A DNA stretch of 64,000 bases from Gallionellaceae bacterium (GTDB lineage Bacteria > Pseudomonadota > Gammaproteobacteria > Burkholderiales > Gallionellaceae), in the NCBI GenBank assembly GCA_030823955.1, contig JAVBYO010000036.1, forward strand, positions 1 to 64,000. Reading direction: 5' to 3'. Position 1 is the first letter of the stretch, and the number at the start of each line of letters is the position of its first letter. Below are positions 36,191-48,089 of the stretch, one piece after another. The notes below the pieces were generated by a model. The model saw only the letters and a program-made list of their open reading frames with translations, made no database searches and had not been told where the DNA came from. Made by a program: the position numbers and the translations under genes.

Positions 36191-37243
36191 TCAGGTCAAC
36201 TGCAACTCGCCGCTGATACTGCCTATACCGGCGATTTCATGCAACGCCTTCACGTAATCCCCATTCTCGTGCAATTGCACCAATGTGTCCGCATGACCGT
36301 GACCACGCATGTGTGCCAACCTTGCCTTGCTGGTGGCGTTCATTTCCCACACCAGCCCGGCCAGCAACTCGTCCGCCGACTCCGGTTTGTTGCACACCAG
36401 TACCATATCCGCCCCCGCATTCAGTGCCGCCTCTGCACGCTGCACGATACCGCCCGCCACCGTCGCCCCCTCCATACTCAGGTCGTCACTGAAGATACAG
36501 CCCTCGAAACCAAGCTGACCGCGCAGGATGTCTTTCAGCCACACTTTGGAGAAACCCGCCGGACGCGGATCGACTTTGGGGTAGATCACGTGTGCCGGCA
36601 TCACCGCCGTCAGGCCGAAATCGACCATCTGGCGGAACGGAACAAGGTCGCACATCTCGATGTCGGCAAAGGCACGTTCGTCCACGGGGATCTCCAGATG
36701 GGAGTCTGCCTTGACGAAACCGTGCCCCGGAAAATGTTTGCCCACCGTCGCCATGCCCGCCTTCTTCATGCCCATCATCAGACTGTGCGCCAACTCGGCG
36801 ATGGCCTGTGGCTCGGTATGGAACGCGCGGTCACCGATCACGCCGCTGCTGCCGTAGTCCACGTCCAGCACCGGCGTAAAACTGAAATCCACACCATGTG
36901 CACGCAACTCGGATGCCAGTACCCAGCCGGTCTGTTCTGCCAGATGCCGCGCCCGTTTCGGATGTGCATCCCACAACTTGCCCAGTTCGCGCATCGGCGG
37001 GATCTTGGTGAAGCCCTCGCGGAAACGCTGTACCCGCCCGCCCTCGTGATCCACCGAGATCAACAGGGGCGGCGTGCGTAGCGCGCGGATACTTGCAGTC
37101 AGCTCGGCAAGCTGGCGCGGTGATTCGTAATTGCGCGCAAACAGGATCACCCCCCCCACCAGCGGGTGGCGCAGTCGTTGTTCATCCTCTGCGGTGAGCG
37201 TTTTGCCCACCACGTCCAGCATCACTGGCCCGATACCCATCAA
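36191..37243 (-). CDS. nagZ: beta-N-acetylhexosaminidase NagZ
   Basis: 350-residue glycoside hydrolase family 3 enzyme releasing GlcNAc from anhydro-muropeptides during peptidoglycan recycling in the cytoplasm. [15 protein letters not shown], the flexible loop [16 protein letters not shown] carrying the catalytic Asp-His dyad, and the nucleophile region [11 protein letters not shown] are present. It overlaps acpS by 4 bp. It uses products of lytic transglycosylases such as MltB (5009-5974). Confidence 0.96.
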   Translation of the reverse strand: MMGIGPVMLDVVGKTLTAEDEQRLRHPLVGGVILFARNYESPRQLAELTASIRALRTPPLLISVDHEGGRVQRFREGFTKIPPMRELGKLWDAHPKRARHLAEQTGWVLASELRAHGVDFSFTPVLDVDYGSSGVIGDRAFHTEPQAIAELAHSLMMGMKKAGMATVGKHFPGHGFVKADSHLEIPVDERAFADIEMCDLVPFRQMVDFGLTAVMPAHVIYPKVDPRPAGFSKVWLKDILRGQLGFEGCIFSDDLSMEGATVAGGIVQRAEAALNAGADMVLVCNKPESADELLAGLVWEMNATSKARLAHMRGHGHADTLVQLHENGDYVKALHEIAGIGSISGELQLT

Positions 37244-37623
37244 GACTCCCCTTCTAAAATGACGAATGCCACCGCCGTATCACGCTCGTCGCTCAGGCTC
37301 AGATGATGGTGTATCACCCCGAGCCGATGCAGATGCTGCGCCAGTTCCGTATCAAACACGAACACCGGCTTGCCCAATCCGTCATGGGTGACGGTGATGC
37401 GTTGCAGTGTCACCGGATGGCGCAAGCCCTGCCCGGTGGCTTTGGCGAAAGCCTCCTTGGCCGCAAAACGCTTGCTCAGGAAACGCGCGGGATGGGCGTG
37501 TGACGTGTATTCGGGCAGCTCCTGCGCACTCAAGATGCGTTCGGCGAACGCCGCGCCGTGACGCGCCATCGCGGCTTCGATGCGCGCCACAGTAACGATG
37601 TCGGTACCGATACCGAAGATCAT
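37240..37623 (-). CDS. acpS: holo-acyl-carrier-protein synthase
   Basis: 127-residue 4'-phosphopantetheinyl transferase that activates acyl carrier protein. Metal and CoA-binding motifs [13 protein letters not shown] and [19 protein letters not shown] are intact. It overlaps pdxJ and nagZ by 4 bp each in the conserved recO-pdxJ-acpS-nagZ order. Confidence 0.96.
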   Translation of the reverse strand: MIFGIGTDIVTVARIEAAMARHGAAFAERILSAQELPEYTSHAHPARFLSKRFAAKEAFAKATGQGLRHPVTLQRITVTHDGLGKPVFVFDTELAQHLHRLGVIHHHLSLSDERDTAVAFVILEGES

Positions 37624-38336
37624 GGAACGAGCAACGCCTTCATCTTCTTCACTGCCTGCTCCAGGCCGATGAACAGCGCCTCGGAGATGACCGCGTGGCC
37701 GATATTGAGTTCTTCGATATGCGGGATGGCGACGATGGGACGGACATTGTGATAGTGCAGGCCGTGTCCGGCATTCACTTGCAGCCCCAGTGCATGGGCA
37801 TGCTGCGCTCCGCGCTGGATGCGTCCCAGCTCTGCCGCGCGCTCCGAGACGCTGTCGGCGTCGGCATACTTTCCGGTGTGTATCTCAACCACCGGCGCAC
37901 CGGCCTTCCAGGCAGCCTCCAGTTGGCGCTCGTCGGCATCGACGAACAGCGACACACGAATGCCCGCGTCACTGCATCGTTGCGTGGCGCGCTGCACCGC
38001 GTCGAAATATCTCACCACGTCCAGGCCGCCTTCGGTGGTCAGCTCTTCACGTTTTTCCGGAACGAGGCAGATATCGTGCGGCTTGGTACGCAGGGCGAGC
38101 GTGATCATTTCTTCAGTCACCGCGCATTCCAGATTCATGCGCGTCTGCAACATGCCGCGCAACGTCGCCACATCGGCATCCTGAATGTGGCGACGGTCTT
38201 CGCGCAGATGCAGGGTGATGGCATCCGCCCCCGCCTCTTCACAAATGAGCGCGGCTCGCACGACATTGGGATAACACGCCCCGCGCGCCTGGCGCAGGGT
38301 GGCGACGTGGTCGATATTCAAGCCGAGTTTAATCAT
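37620..38336 (-). CDS. pdxJ: pyridoxine 5'-phosphate synthase
   Basis: 238-residue TIM-barrel enzyme that condenses 1-deoxyxylulose 5-phosphate with 3-amino-2-oxopropyl phosphate in vitamin B6 synthesis. [16 protein letters not shown] (N terminus), [27 protein letters not shown] and [12 protein letters not shown] are classic PdxJ signatures. Overlaps recO by 8 bp. Confidence 0.97.
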   Translation of the reverse strand: MIKLGLNIDHVATLRQARGACYPNVVRAALICEEAGADAITLHLREDRRHIQDADVATLRGMLQTRMNLECAVTEEMITLALRTKPHDICLVPEKREELTTEGGLDVVRYFDAVQRATQRCSDAGIRVSLFVDADERQLEAAWKAGAPVVEIHTGKYADADSVSERAAELGRIQRGAQHAHALGLQVNAGHGLHYHNVRPIVAIPHIEELNIGHAVISEALFIGLEQAVKKMKALLVP

Positions 38337-39060
38337 ATCTCTTCAAGTCCTTGATCAATTCCCGCGTGTGCAAAACGACACCGCCGAGATGGTGATTCAA
38401 CAGCATACGCATCAACTGCTTGCCCTGGCGCGCACTGTTCACGTCAGTGTAATCGTCCGCCGCGATGTCCAGCAAGGTCTTGCCGCTCACCGGCAAGCCT
38501 TCCTGGACATCACGCGACTCGGGTATCGCGCCGCGTTCCAGGATATAACGATAGTCCTTCCCCGCAGCTATCGGCGTGTTGCTGCCCGCTTCATGCTCCA
38601 GCAACAGCGCGTAACCCAGCTCCTGCAACAGATGTTTCTCGAAACAGCGCAGAATCGCGGCATGATCGTGTTCCTGCACCAGCCGCAGCAGCGTCTGCCG
38701 GTAATAGTCGAACAGATCCTCGTGTGGATCGTCGCGTGCGGTCAGATTAAGCAGCAACTCGTTCAAATAGAAGCCGCACATCAGCGCCGTGCCCTGCAAT
38801 TGCGGCTGTCCGCCCTGCCACTCCGCAGCGTGTAAAGTACGCAGCTCGTGTTTGCCGAACCAACTCAGCGAGAGCGGCTGGAAAGCCATCAACAATCCGC
38901 GCAACGCCGATCTTGGCCGTCTCGCCCCGCGCGCCACCAGCGGCACCCGCCCATGCTGGCGACTGAACACTTCCAGTACCAGACTCGTCTCGCGGAAGGG
39001 GTAACTGTGCAATACAAAAGCGAGCTGGTTCTCTATGCGGTGTTTATGCGCCTGCGACAT
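38329..39060 (-). CDS. recO: DNA repair protein RecO
   Basis: 243-residue recombination mediator that works with RecF and RecR to load RecA on gaps. It starts with the OB fold ([34 protein letters not shown]) followed by a helical domain. The Cys4 zinc motif seen in some RecO proteins is not evident. Lies 3 bp after era and overlaps pdxJ. Confidence 0.94.
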   Translation of the reverse strand: MSQAHKHRIENQLAFVLHSYPFRETSLVLEVFSRQHGRVPLVARGARRPRSALRGLLMAFQPLSLSWFGKHELRTLHAAEWQGGQPQLQGTALMCGFYLNELLLNLTARDDPHEDLFDYYRQTLLRLVQEHDHAAILRCFEKHLLQELGYALLLEHEAGSNTPIAAGKDYRYILERGAIPESRDVQEGLPVSGKTLLDIAADDYTDVNSARQGKQLMRMLLNHHLGGVVLHTRELIKDLKRYD

Positions 39061-39063
39061 CGT

Positions 39064-39960
39064 TTACTCGTAACCGAGACTCTTCAGCATCTGCGGACTA
39101 TCCGCCCAGCCGCTGCGCACCTTGACCCAGACTTCGAGGAACACCTTGCCGTCAAACAGCTTCTCCATATCGAGACGGGCCTGCGTGCCGATCTCTTTGA
39201 GCTTTTCGCCTTTGGCGCCGATGAGCATGGCCTTGTGCGCGTCCTTGTCCACCAGGATGGCCGCATGGATACGGCGCATCTTGCCTTCGAGCTTGAATTG
39301 CTCGATCACGACACTGACCGAATAAGGCAACTCCTCTCCGGTGAAGCGGAACACTTTCTCGCGCACGATCTCGGCGGCGAGAAAGCGCTCGTTACGGTCG
39401 GTGATTTCATCTTCGGGATATATCTTCTCCCCCTCGGGCAGGAACGGGCGAACCGCATCCAGCAGGGTATCGAGTTGTTTGTCCTGTTTGGCGCTCACCG
39501 GCACGATGGCGGCGAAATGGCGCTCCTGCGCGATATCCTGGATAAAGGGCAGCAGTTCATTCTTGTGCTCCATGTTGTCCACTTTGTTGATGACCAGCAC
39601 CACGGGAATGCTGGTCGGCAACAGATTCATCACCTGGCGGTCGCGCTCGTCGAAGTGGCGCGCCTCGATGACGAACAGCACAACGTTCACATCGCGCAGA
39701 CTGCTGGTGACCACACGGTTCAAGCCTTTGTTCAGGGTGTTCAGGTATTGGGTCTGAAAACCCGGTGTATCGACGAAAACGAATTGCGTTTGCTCTTCGG
39801 TGAGGATGCCGGTGATGCGATGGCGCGTGGTCTGCGCCTTGCGCGAGGTGATACTGATCTTTTGCCCGATCAGGTGGTTGAGCAAGGTCGATTTCCCCAC
39901 GTTCGGGCGTCCGACGATGGAGATGAAACCACTATGGAATATCTGGGGGCTATCGGTCAT
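39064..39960 (-). CDS. era: GTPase Era
   Basis: 298-residue GTPase that binds 16S rRNA during 30S assembly. G1 is [15 protein letters not shown]3 DTPGFQ, G4 NKVD, and the KH domain follows near residue 205 ([31 protein letters not shown]). The start at 39960 overlaps the rnc stop (ATGA) and gives the family N terminus; the longer frame to 40071 lies inside rnc. Confidence 0.97.
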   Translation of the reverse strand: MTDSPQIFHSGFISIVGRPNVGKSTLLNHLIGQKISITSRKAQTTRHRITGILTEEQTQFVFVDTPGFQTQYLNTLNKGLNRVVTSSLRDVNVVLFVIEARHFDERDRQVMNLLPTSIPVVLVINKVDNMEHKNELLPFIQDIAQERHFAAIVPVSAKQDKQLDTLLDAVRPFLPEGEKIYPEDEITDRNERFLAAEIVREKVFRFTGEELPYSVSVVIEQFKLEGKMRRIHAAILVDKDAHKAMLIGAKGEKLKEIGTQARLDMEKLFDGKVFLEVWVKVRSGWADSPQMLKSLGYE

Positions 39961-40634
39961 GGTTTGGTTTGGATCAGTAGGTTGTACGCCGCTTCTGCGG
40001 CAGCTTGTTCGGCGATGCGGCGGCTGCTGCCTTCGCCGCGTGTATGAATTTTCAGTTGGGTGATCTCGCACTCGACCTCGAACACTTGTGCATGTGCCTC
40101 ACCCTGGGTGGCGATCACACTGTATTTGGGAAGCAGGAGCTTGCGGGCTTGCAGATGTTCCTGCAACTGGGTCTTGGCATCTTTGCCCATGCTCTGCACA
40201 TCCGCCTGTTCGATGAAGGGCACATACAGGCGCAAGATCACCTGCTCCGCCGCAACGAATCCGGCATCCAGAAAAACCGCGCCAAACAATGCTTCCATCG
40301 CATCGGCCAAAATCGAGGGGCGGCGAAAACCCGCGCTTTTACGCTCCCCTTCTCCCAGCAGCAGTAATTCCCCCAGCCCCAAGCCCTGGGCCAGCGTGTA
40401 GAGCGTATGCTGATTGACCAGATTGGAGCGCAATCTGGACAGGTCACCTTCCGGCAGATTAGGGTGATGGTCGAAAAGGTATTTGGCGACCACGCAGTTC
40501 AACACACTGTCGCCGAGAAACTCCAGCCGCTCGTAATGCGCGGTGCTATGGCTGCGATGTGTAAGCGCCTTCTGCAGCAACTGCGGCTGGGAGAATTGAT
40601 GCCCGATCTTTTGACACAGCGAATCTCTATCCAT
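39957..40634 (-). CDS. rnc: ribonuclease III
   Basis: 225-residue double-strand RNA endonuclease. Signature [19 protein letters not shown] with catalytic acidic residues, the second site [15 protein letters not shown], and the C-terminal dsRNA-binding domain ([33 protein letters not shown]) are all intact. Overlaps era by 4 bp; 8 bp after the DUF4845 gene. Confidence 0.97.
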   Translation of the reverse strand: MDRDSLCQKIGHQFSQPQLLQKALTHRSHSTAHYERLEFLGDSVLNCVVAKYLFDHHPNLPEGDLSRLRSNLVNQHTLYTLAQGLGLGELLLLGEGERKSAGFRRPSILADAMEALFGAVFLDAGFVAAEQVILRLYVPFIEQADVQSMGKDAKTQLQEHLQARKLLLPKYSVIATQGEAHAQVFEVECEITQLKIHTRGEGSSRRIAEQAAAEAAYNLLIQTKP

Positions 40635-40642
40635 GCGCCGGT

Positions 40643-41014
40643 CTATTTTGCACTGCTTGTATTGAATTCAAGCAACAGACTCATGTTTCCGGCCACCGGG
40701 ATCTTTTTTGAATAGCTGACACTCAGCACCAGTCGTCCGCTGTCTTTGTCGATCACGATATCTTCGGGCGTGATGTCGGTGATGGAATCCATCATCGCGC
40801 GTTTGCTGTAAGCCTCGTGGATATCCTTGGCCGTGGCGCTTTGCATCTGCGGGTCGCTGGCGACTGCCTTGAGCAGGCGCGCGATCTCCGCATTGTGCAG
40901 ATAGGCGGGAACGACCTTCATACCCAGCATCGCCACGAATATCGCCAGCGCAATGATCACGACCACCCCTGCGAAACCCATTCCCAGCTGCCTGTTCTTT
41001 GCTGTTTTCATCAT
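40643..41014 (-). CDS. DUF4845 domain-containing protein
   Basis: 123-residue small protein with one N-terminal transmembrane helix ([19 protein letters not shown]) and a short extracytoplasmic part ([35 protein letters not shown]). It is the conserved unknown found between lepB and rnc across Beta- and Gammaproteobacteria. Pseudopilin-like architecture is suggested by the single hydrophobic helix after a short basic start, but no function is known. Confidence 0.88.
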   Translation of the reverse strand: MMKTAKNRQLGMGFAGVVVIIALAIFVAMLGMKVVPAYLHNAEIARLLKAVASDPQMQSATAKDIHEAYSKRAMMDSITDITPEDIVIDKDSGRLVLSVSYSKKIPVAGNMSLLLEFNTSSAK

Positions 41015-41026
41015 TGCTCCTCGATC

Positions 41027-41830
41027 TCAGTCTATGGACAAACCGATACGTTTCAGGTCACCGAAATTCATCCAGATGAAAAAGGCCTTCCCCACGATCA
41101 TCTGATCGGGAACGAACCCCCAATACCGGCTATCACGGCTGTTGTCGCGGTTGTCGCCCATCATGAAATAGTGGCCTTCCGGCACTTTACAACTCATTTC
41201 TTCCAAAGTGTAGCGGCAATTCCCGGACATTGGGAAGTCGGCGACACTGTTCAGATGCACCGCAGGCATCTCCGGATTCACCAGGATAGAGTGTTCATGC
41301 CCCCCCAAAGTCTCGCGGTAGCGCTCGGTATGGACGAAATTCAATCCGCTCTCGACATAATTGTAGTCGCCCTCGCTGTGTAAGGGCTGCTCCAATCCGT
41401 TCACCCACAGACGTTTGTTGCGATAGACGATACCGTCTCCGGGCAGACCGACCACTCGTTTGATGTAATCCACCGATGGGTTTTCCGGATAATGGAACAC
41501 CATCACATCGCCGCGCTTGGGATCGTTGATCTGCACGATCTTCTTGCTGACGATGGGCAGACGGATACCATAGGTGAATTTATTGACCAGGATGAAGTCG
41601 CCCACTTGCAAGGTCGGGATCATCGAACCGGACGGGATCTTGAACGGTTCGACCAGGAACGAACGCAACAGGAACACCGCGAGGATGACCGGAAAAAAAC
41701 TCTTGGCGTATTCAACCCACCACGGTTCGGCGCTCTCCGCCGCACGTCTTGAGCGCAACACGAACTTGTCCAACAGCCACACGCCGCCCGTCACCAGCAG
41801 CAGCGCAAACATAATCAAAGCAAAATCCAT
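41027..41830 (-). CDS. lepB: signal peptidase I
   Basis: 267-residue inner-membrane protease that removes signal peptides. Two N-terminal hydrophobic segments (MFALLLVTGGVWLLDKF and FFPVILAVFLLRSF), catalytic Ser69 in PSGSMIPTLQVGD, catalytic Lys124 in IKRVVGLPGD and the GDNRDNSRDSRYWG box are present. It lies 12 bp after lepA in the canonical lepA-lepB operon. Confidence 0.97.
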   Translation of the reverse strand: MDFALIMFALLLVTGGVWLLDKFVLRSRRAAESAEPWWVEYAKSFFPVILAVFLLRSFLVEPFKIPSGSMIPTLQVGDFILVNKFTYGIRLPIVSKKIVQINDPKRGDVMVFHYPENPSVDYIKRVVGLPGDGIVYRNKRLWVNGLEQPLHSEGDYNYVESGLNFVHTERYRETLGGHEHSILVNPEMPAVHLNSVADFPMSGNCRYTLEEMSCKVPEGHYFMMGDNRDNSRDSRYWGFVPDQMIVGKAFFIWMNFGDLKRIGLSID

Positions 41831-41842
41831 CTATCTTCCCGT

Positions 41843-43636
<1,794 letters not shown>

Positions 43637-43765
43637 GAGCTTTAAAATGACCTGCCTGACAAAAACGTATCCCGCCAAACCGGACAGGAATCCGCAAAGG
43701 GCGAATTCTAGCCGATTTTAGCGGGATACGCTGTATCGGGCGCGTGCTAAAACGCCCTTGTGCAA

Positions 43766-45166
43766 CTACTTCTCGTCCAGTTTGATGGCGACATAAGAAG
43801 CGACTTCGTCACGTCGCACCAACAACGCCACATTACGCCCCTTGGGGATCTGCTTGAGTATCTCGTTGAACTGGTCCAGCGATCTGATGGGGAAATTGCC
43901 GATAGCCAGGATAACATCGCCACGATGAAGATCACCGCGCGCCGCTGCCCCCTTGGCTTCTTCCACCAGCAGCCCCCCCTCCACTTTCAGTTCGGCCTTT
44001 TGTTCCGGTGTCAGCTCGCTCAATATCAGCCCCAAGCGCTCACTGCTTTCCGACGCGGGAGCCGGGGCGCTGCCGCCTTTGCTGCCACGCTGCGCAAGAC
44101 GTGTCTCCGCGACCGTTTCACCCACGACCAGCGAGACTTCGCTCACCTGTCCCTTGCGCCACAGTTGCACCACGACCTTGGCTCCCGGTCGCGCGGCGGC
44201 GACCATGCGCGGCAGGTCACCGGATGAATTCACCAGTTTGCCGTCGAACTTCAGGACCACATCGCTGGGCTGCACACCCGCCTTGTCGGCAGGACCGCCT
44301 TTTTCCACATTCGAGATCAGCGCGCCGGTCGGCTTGCTCATGCCGAAAGAATCCGCCAGCTCGCGCGTCACCTCCTGGATGATCACGCCGATACGTCCGC
44401 GTGTCACTTTGCCGGAAGTGCGCAACTGGTTGACCACATCCATCGCCACATCGATGGGAATGGCGAAGGACAAACCCATATAACCGCCGGAACGGCTGTA
44501 TATCTGGGAGTTGATGCCGACGACTTCACCTTTCATATTGAACAGCGGGCCACCCGAGTTGCCGGGGTTGATCGCCACATCGGTCTGGATGAACGGCACG
44601 AAATTTTCCTGTGACAGTGAGCGCCCTTTGGCACTGACGATCCCCGCCGTCACACTGCTGTCGAAACCGAAGGGCGAACCGATAGCCAGCACCCATTCTC
44701 CGACCTTCATCAAGTTGGGATCTCCCTGCGAGACCTTGGGTAGCCCGCTCGCATCGATCTTCAGCAACGCCACATCGGTGCGTTTGTCGGCACCGATGAC
44801 CTTGGCCTTGAACTCGCGCTTATCAGCCAGCCGTACAGTGATCTTGTCGGCACTGTCCACCACATGGGCATTGGTCAGGATGTAACCGTCGGCACTGATG
44901 ATGAAGCCGGACCCCAAAGACTGCGACTCCTGTTCACGCGGCACCTGCGGTGCGAAGCGACGGAAGAACTCGTAGAACGGATCCCCCTCCGGCAGATTGG
45001 GCATGCCAGGAAAAGCTTGGGTATTGCGCACGACCTGGGTGGTGCTGACATTGACCACTGCGGCACCCTGTTTTTCCACCAATTCGGTGAAATCAGGCAG
45101 CTCTCTAGCCTCCAGCGTATGCGCAAAGAGGCCCAGCAACGCAATGATAAAGATCCGTTTCAACAT
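43766..45166 (-). CDS. mucD: Do-family periplasmic serine protease (DegP/MucD)
   Basis: 466-residue HtrA protease/chaperone for misfolded envelope proteins. Signal peptide MLKRIFIIALLGLFAHTLEA; catalytic triad His in LTNAHVVDSAD, Asp in KRTDVALLKID and Ser in NPGNSGGPLF; two PDZ domains (around GVQPSDVVLKFDGK and HRGDVILAIGNFP). Start at 45166 has AGGAGAG upstream; the longer frame lacks a signal peptide at its N terminus. It closes the rpoE-rseA-rseB-rseC-mucD envelope stress unit, and is a likely sigma-E target. Confidence 0.95.
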   Translation of the reverse strand: MLKRIFIIALLGLFAHTLEARELPDFTELVEKQGAAVVNVSTTQVVRNTQAFPGMPNLPEGDPFYEFFRRFAPQVPREQESQSLGSGFIISADGYILTNAHVVDSADKITVRLADKREFKAKVIGADKRTDVALLKIDASGLPKVSQGDPNLMKVGEWVLAIGSPFGFDSSVTAGIVSAKGRSLSQENFVPFIQTDVAINPGNSGGPLFNMKGEVVGINSQIYSRSGGYMGLSFAIPIDVAMDVVNQLRTSGKVTRGRIGVIIQEVTRELADSFGMSKPTGALISNVEKGGPADKAGVQPSDVVLKFDGKLVNSSGDLPRMVAAARPGAKVVVQLWRKGQVSEVSLVVGETVAETRLAQRGSKGGSAPAPASESSERLGLILSELTPEQKAELKVEGGLLVEEAKGAAARGDLHRGDVILAIGNFPIRSLDQFNEILKQIPKGRNVALLVRRDEVASYVAIKLDEK

Positions 45167-45203
45167 TTTCTCTCCTCTGCTCGGGGGTACATCAGAACCG
45201 TAT

Positions 45204-45677
45204 CTAGGGACGGAAACGCGGAGTTTCAAGTTCAGCGTGCTGCGCAATGAGTCGCTCGGCCACCGCCATCACCGGCACACGTCTGGATATCCATTTCGCC
45301 ACAAGAAAACCTGTTGCCAAGCCGAATAAAACACCAGTCAGGACATAACCATCGCGATTCGCCGCCTCACCCGCCCACAGTACACCCAACATCCCCCCGC
45401 CCAACAACAACACCAGCGGCAGGACATACATCAGGACAGAACTGCGCAACAACACGCCCTCGGGCAAAGTGACCCGCACCTCGTCTCCGACATTTGCATT
45501 GGCAACGTTCTTCACTTTGAACTGGCGCGGTTTACTACAGAACAATTGCGACAGCTTGCCGCTGCTGCAACCTTGCACACTATCGCAGTTACCGCAGCCC
45601 AAGCCGCCCTTTGATTCGACCAATGCTTCATCACCGGACACATGGACAATGATGGCGCGTGTCTCCAGCATGCTCAT
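45204..45677 (-). CDS. rseC: RseC/SoxR-reducing system protein
   Basis: 157-residue inner-membrane protein with cysteines at the N terminus (GLGCGNCDSVQGCSSG, plus LFCSK) and two helices (VLMYVLPLVLLLGGGMLGVL, YVLTGVLFGLATGFLVAK). RseC positively modulates sigma-E and is linked to reduction of iron-sulfur regulators. It overlaps the rseB stop (ATGA), the conserved order. Confidence 0.92.
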   Translation of the reverse strand: MSMLETRAIIVHVSGDEALVESKGGLGCGNCDSVQGCSSGKLSQLFCSKPRQFKVKNVANANVGDEVRVTLPEGVLLRSSVLMYVLPLVLLLGGGMLGVLWAGEAANRDGYVLTGVLFGLATGFLVAKWISRRVPVMAVAERLIAQHAELETPRFRP

Positions 45678-46660
45678 TGCCCCGCGTAACGGACCGATTC
45701 GGCGACTTGTATGACAGTGCGCGCAGGCACTTCACCGACCACCGTGATCAGTTTGTCCGCACTGATCCTGCCATAAACCTGGAGCGCCCCCTGACTGGAT
45801 AGTCCCGGATTCATCCCCTCCCGGCCCGCGACGTCTTCGATAAACACCGATATCCCGGCAAGACCATCGGAGAACACCAGATGGGTGACCGGTTGCGCCC
45901 TGTCGCGCATGGGACGCGTGACTTCCATTATTTTTTTGAAACCGTTCGGCAAAGCATCCACCTTCCAGTCGGCGGACAACGACTGCACACCGGACTTGGC
46001 GGTCGGCGTGACTTCATTGCGTTTGGGGACGGTTGGGGCGGCGATTCCTTTGGCGATCCAGGTGCGGTCAATGTTGCTCCCCAGCGTCAAATGGGTGAAA
46101 GCATATTGCTCGATGATGCGTGCCCGCTCATCCAGCACCACGGCTTTGAGCAACAATCCGGATTCAGAGTGCGCCCACATCTTATGGGTGTAACGCAGAT
46201 TATCCCTGGGCTGAAAAACGACCGCATGCACATGGAAACCGGCCACCCGATCCTCTTCCGCCTGCTGGATCGTATAATTCTCTTTCAACGAAGATATCTG
46301 CTCGGGCAACAAGGCGGGAAAACTGCGCTCACCGTGCCGCCTCTCGATCTTGACCTTGCGGTCACCGAGGAATAGCCATACTTGATTGTTACTGCTGATG
46401 ATCTCGCGGCGCGCGCCGTTCAATCCTTCCAGACGCTCATGTTCTCCGTTCGCATCAGAAACATGCGTGATGCGGGACACCTCGACATGGCCGCCCACCC
46501 CGTCCTGATAAACAAACGTCCCGCTATAGTCGGTCTGGTGTGCGGCAAAAGCCATCGTCTTCAGCCAATCCGATTCATCGCGATATAACGATTCTGCGGC
46601 GGCACTTTGCCAGCAGAACAGCGACAGCAGGCAGGACAGAAGTCTAAGGCTTTGTGGCAT
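45674..46660 (-). CDS. rseB: sigma-E regulatory protein RseB/MucB
   Basis: 328-residue periplasmic protein that binds the anti-sigma factor and senses mislocalised lipoprotein or LPS. Signal peptide LRLLSCLLSLFCWQSAAA; MucB/RseB N-terminal domain (QTDYSGTFVYQDG, EHERLEGLNGARREII) and C-terminal domain (ADWKVDALPNGFKKIMEV). Start at 46660 has AAGGCGAG upstream; the longer frame overlaps rseA and breaks the signal peptide. Confidence 0.93.
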   Translation of the reverse strand: MPQSLRLLSCLLSLFCWQSAAAESLYRDESDWLKTMAFAAHQTDYSGTFVYQDGVGGHVEVSRITHVSDANGEHERLEGLNGARREIISSNNQVWLFLGDRKVKIERRHGERSFPALLPEQISSLKENYTIQQAEEDRVAGFHVHAVVFQPRDNLRYTHKMWAHSESGLLLKAVVLDERARIIEQYAFTHLTLGSNIDRTWIAKGIAAPTVPKRNEVTPTAKSGVQSLSADWKVDALPNGFKKIMEVTRPMRDRAQPVTHLVFSDGLAGISVFIEDVAGREGMNPGLSSQGALQVYGRISADKLITVVGEVPARTVIQVAESVRYAGQ

Positions 46661-46670
46661 CCGTCTCGCC

Positions 46671-47156
46671 TTATCGGCCCGATACACTATGGATATAGGA
46701 AGCTGCGCCATGCACATCGGTACTGGGAGAAAACTCCTGATGTGCCATGACATAGTCACTCACCCCGCTGGTAGATGAAAGGCTGGCCGGACGTAACGCA
46801 TTCGCCTGTGGCGCGGCGGCGAGTTGCGGACCGGGTTCCACCCCAGCTTGCATCGACAGCCATGCCACCAAAGCCAAAGCCATCACGGAGGCGGCCGCCG
46901 AAAGTGCAAAATGACGCACCCGTTGTGTGGTTTGGCGGCGCGGCACGAACACGGTAGGTTCGTCCTGCAGGCGCGCATGGAAAGTCGCGCTGATGTCCCT
47001 GCCGACATGTTCCGGTTGGCGCAAGGCATCACCGATCAGATGGTAGGTGAGCCACTCCTGCTGCGTTTGCGGGTCTTTCTTTAATTTATTGAGCAGCGCC
47101 TCGGCCTCATCCTCGAACAACTCGCCGTCCATCAGAACGGAAATCTCTTGTTTCAT
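46671..47156 (-). CDS. rseA: anti-sigma-E factor RseA/MucA
   Basis: 161-residue single-pass inner-membrane anti-sigma factor. The N-terminal sigma-binding domain (EISVLMDGELFEDEAEALL, TYHLIGDALR) precedes one helix (FALSAAASVMALALVAWLSM) and a short periplasmic tail that RseB binds. The ATG at 47156 follows the rpoE stop by two bases with AGAGGTGG ahead; a GTG three codons upstream is unlikely. Confidence 0.93.
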   Translation of the reverse strand: MKQEISVLMDGELFEDEAEALLNKLKKDPQTQQEWLTYHLIGDALRQPEHVGRDISATFHARLQDEPTVFVPRRQTTQRVRHFALSAAASVMALALVAWLSMQAGVEPGPQLAAAPQANALRPASLSSTSGVSDYVMAHQEFSPSTDVHGAASYIHSVSGR

Positions 47157-47158
47157 GT

Positions 47159-47758
47159 CTACCACCTCTGATCGTCATTGGTGCCCAACAAAGGGCGCAA
47201 ATTAACCGCAACCGCTTCACGTGCCCGGAATATCCTGGACCTTACCGTTCCTATCGGACAGTTCATCACTGCCGCTATCTCTTCGTAACTCAATCCCTCA
47301 ATCTCTCGCAGGGTCAATGCCATACGCAGATCGTCCGGCAGTTGCTGCAGTGAGGCGTTCACCACCTCCACCACCTGCTTGCTCATCAACTCGTTCTCCG
47401 GTGTCGCGACCTCGTGCAACAGGGAGGCATCCTCGAACTCTTCAGCCTCCTCGGAATCGAAGGCCGTGCTCGTCGGAGCCCGCCGCCCCAGAGCCAGCAG
47501 ATGGTTCTTGGCGGTGTTGATCCCGATCCGGTACAACCAGGTATAAAAGGCACTGTCGCCGCGAAAAGCCGGCAACGCCCGATACGCCTTGATGAACGCA
47601 TCCTGGGTCACATCCTCGGCCTCGGCAGTGTCGCGCACAAAGCGCGAGATCAACCGCCCCAACCGACGCTGATATTTGGCCACCAGCAGTTCGAAAGCGT
47701 GCTTGTCGCCATTCTGCGCACGCTCCACCAACTGCTGATCGACTTCCCTGTCACCCAT
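47159..47758 (-). CDS. rpoE: RNA polymerase sigma factor RpoE
   Basis: 199-residue ECF sigma factor for envelope stress. Region 2 is AFELLVAKYQRRLGRLISRF and DAFIKAYRALPAFRGD; region 4 is MALTLREIEGLSYEEIA and GTVRSRIFRAREAV. It starts the rseA-rseB-rseC-mucD unit and is held inactive by RseA. The upstream gap carries a candidate self-recognised promoter (47848-47873). Confidence 0.96.
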   Translation of the reverse strand: MGDREVDQQLVERAQNGDKHAFELLVAKYQRRLGRLISRFVRDTAEAEDVTQDAFIKAYRALPAFRGDSAFYTWLYRIGINTAKNHLLALGRRAPTSTAFDSEEAEEFEDASLLHEVATPENELMSKQVVEVVNASLQQLPDDLRMALTLREIEGLSYEEIAAVMNCPIGTVRSRIFRAREAVAVNLRPLLGTNDDQRW

Positions 47759-47847
47759 TCCTAGCCCTTATTGCTCACCATTCGACGTGGTTGGCTAGTA
47801 TAACCGGAACCGCCGCATGAACGGCAGCTTTGCCCGCAGTTGGCACA

Positions 47848-47873
47848 TGGACAATAGGATTTGGATTTAGTTC
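47848..47873 (-). promoter_or_regulatory. candidate sigma-E promoter for rpoE
   Basis: On the minus strand GAACT, a 16-bp spacer and GTCCA resemble the ECF sigma-E elements GAACTT and GTC-AA. It lies about 90 bp upstream of rpoE, where autoregulated promoters usually sit. The -10 part is imperfect. The rest of the 331-bp gap (47759-48089) shows no gene; the nadB promoter must lie in it but no clear boxes stand out. Confidence 0.4.
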
Positions 47874-48089
47874 ACCGGCACAGTGACCGACTTACCCGGA
47901 GCGATGCCAGAATATCTGTGGCATCGCCATTTATCGAAGGACAAAAGCGCCGACTGTGGTGCGGCAACCGTTTTTGGGGTTATAGTTCGCCAATCGGACA
48001 CTCTCGCCCCAACCCGAATGCGCCATATCCAGATGTACAACCTCGCCTGTCTTGATATCGACCAGACTATTGGGTTAGCGGACTAAGAC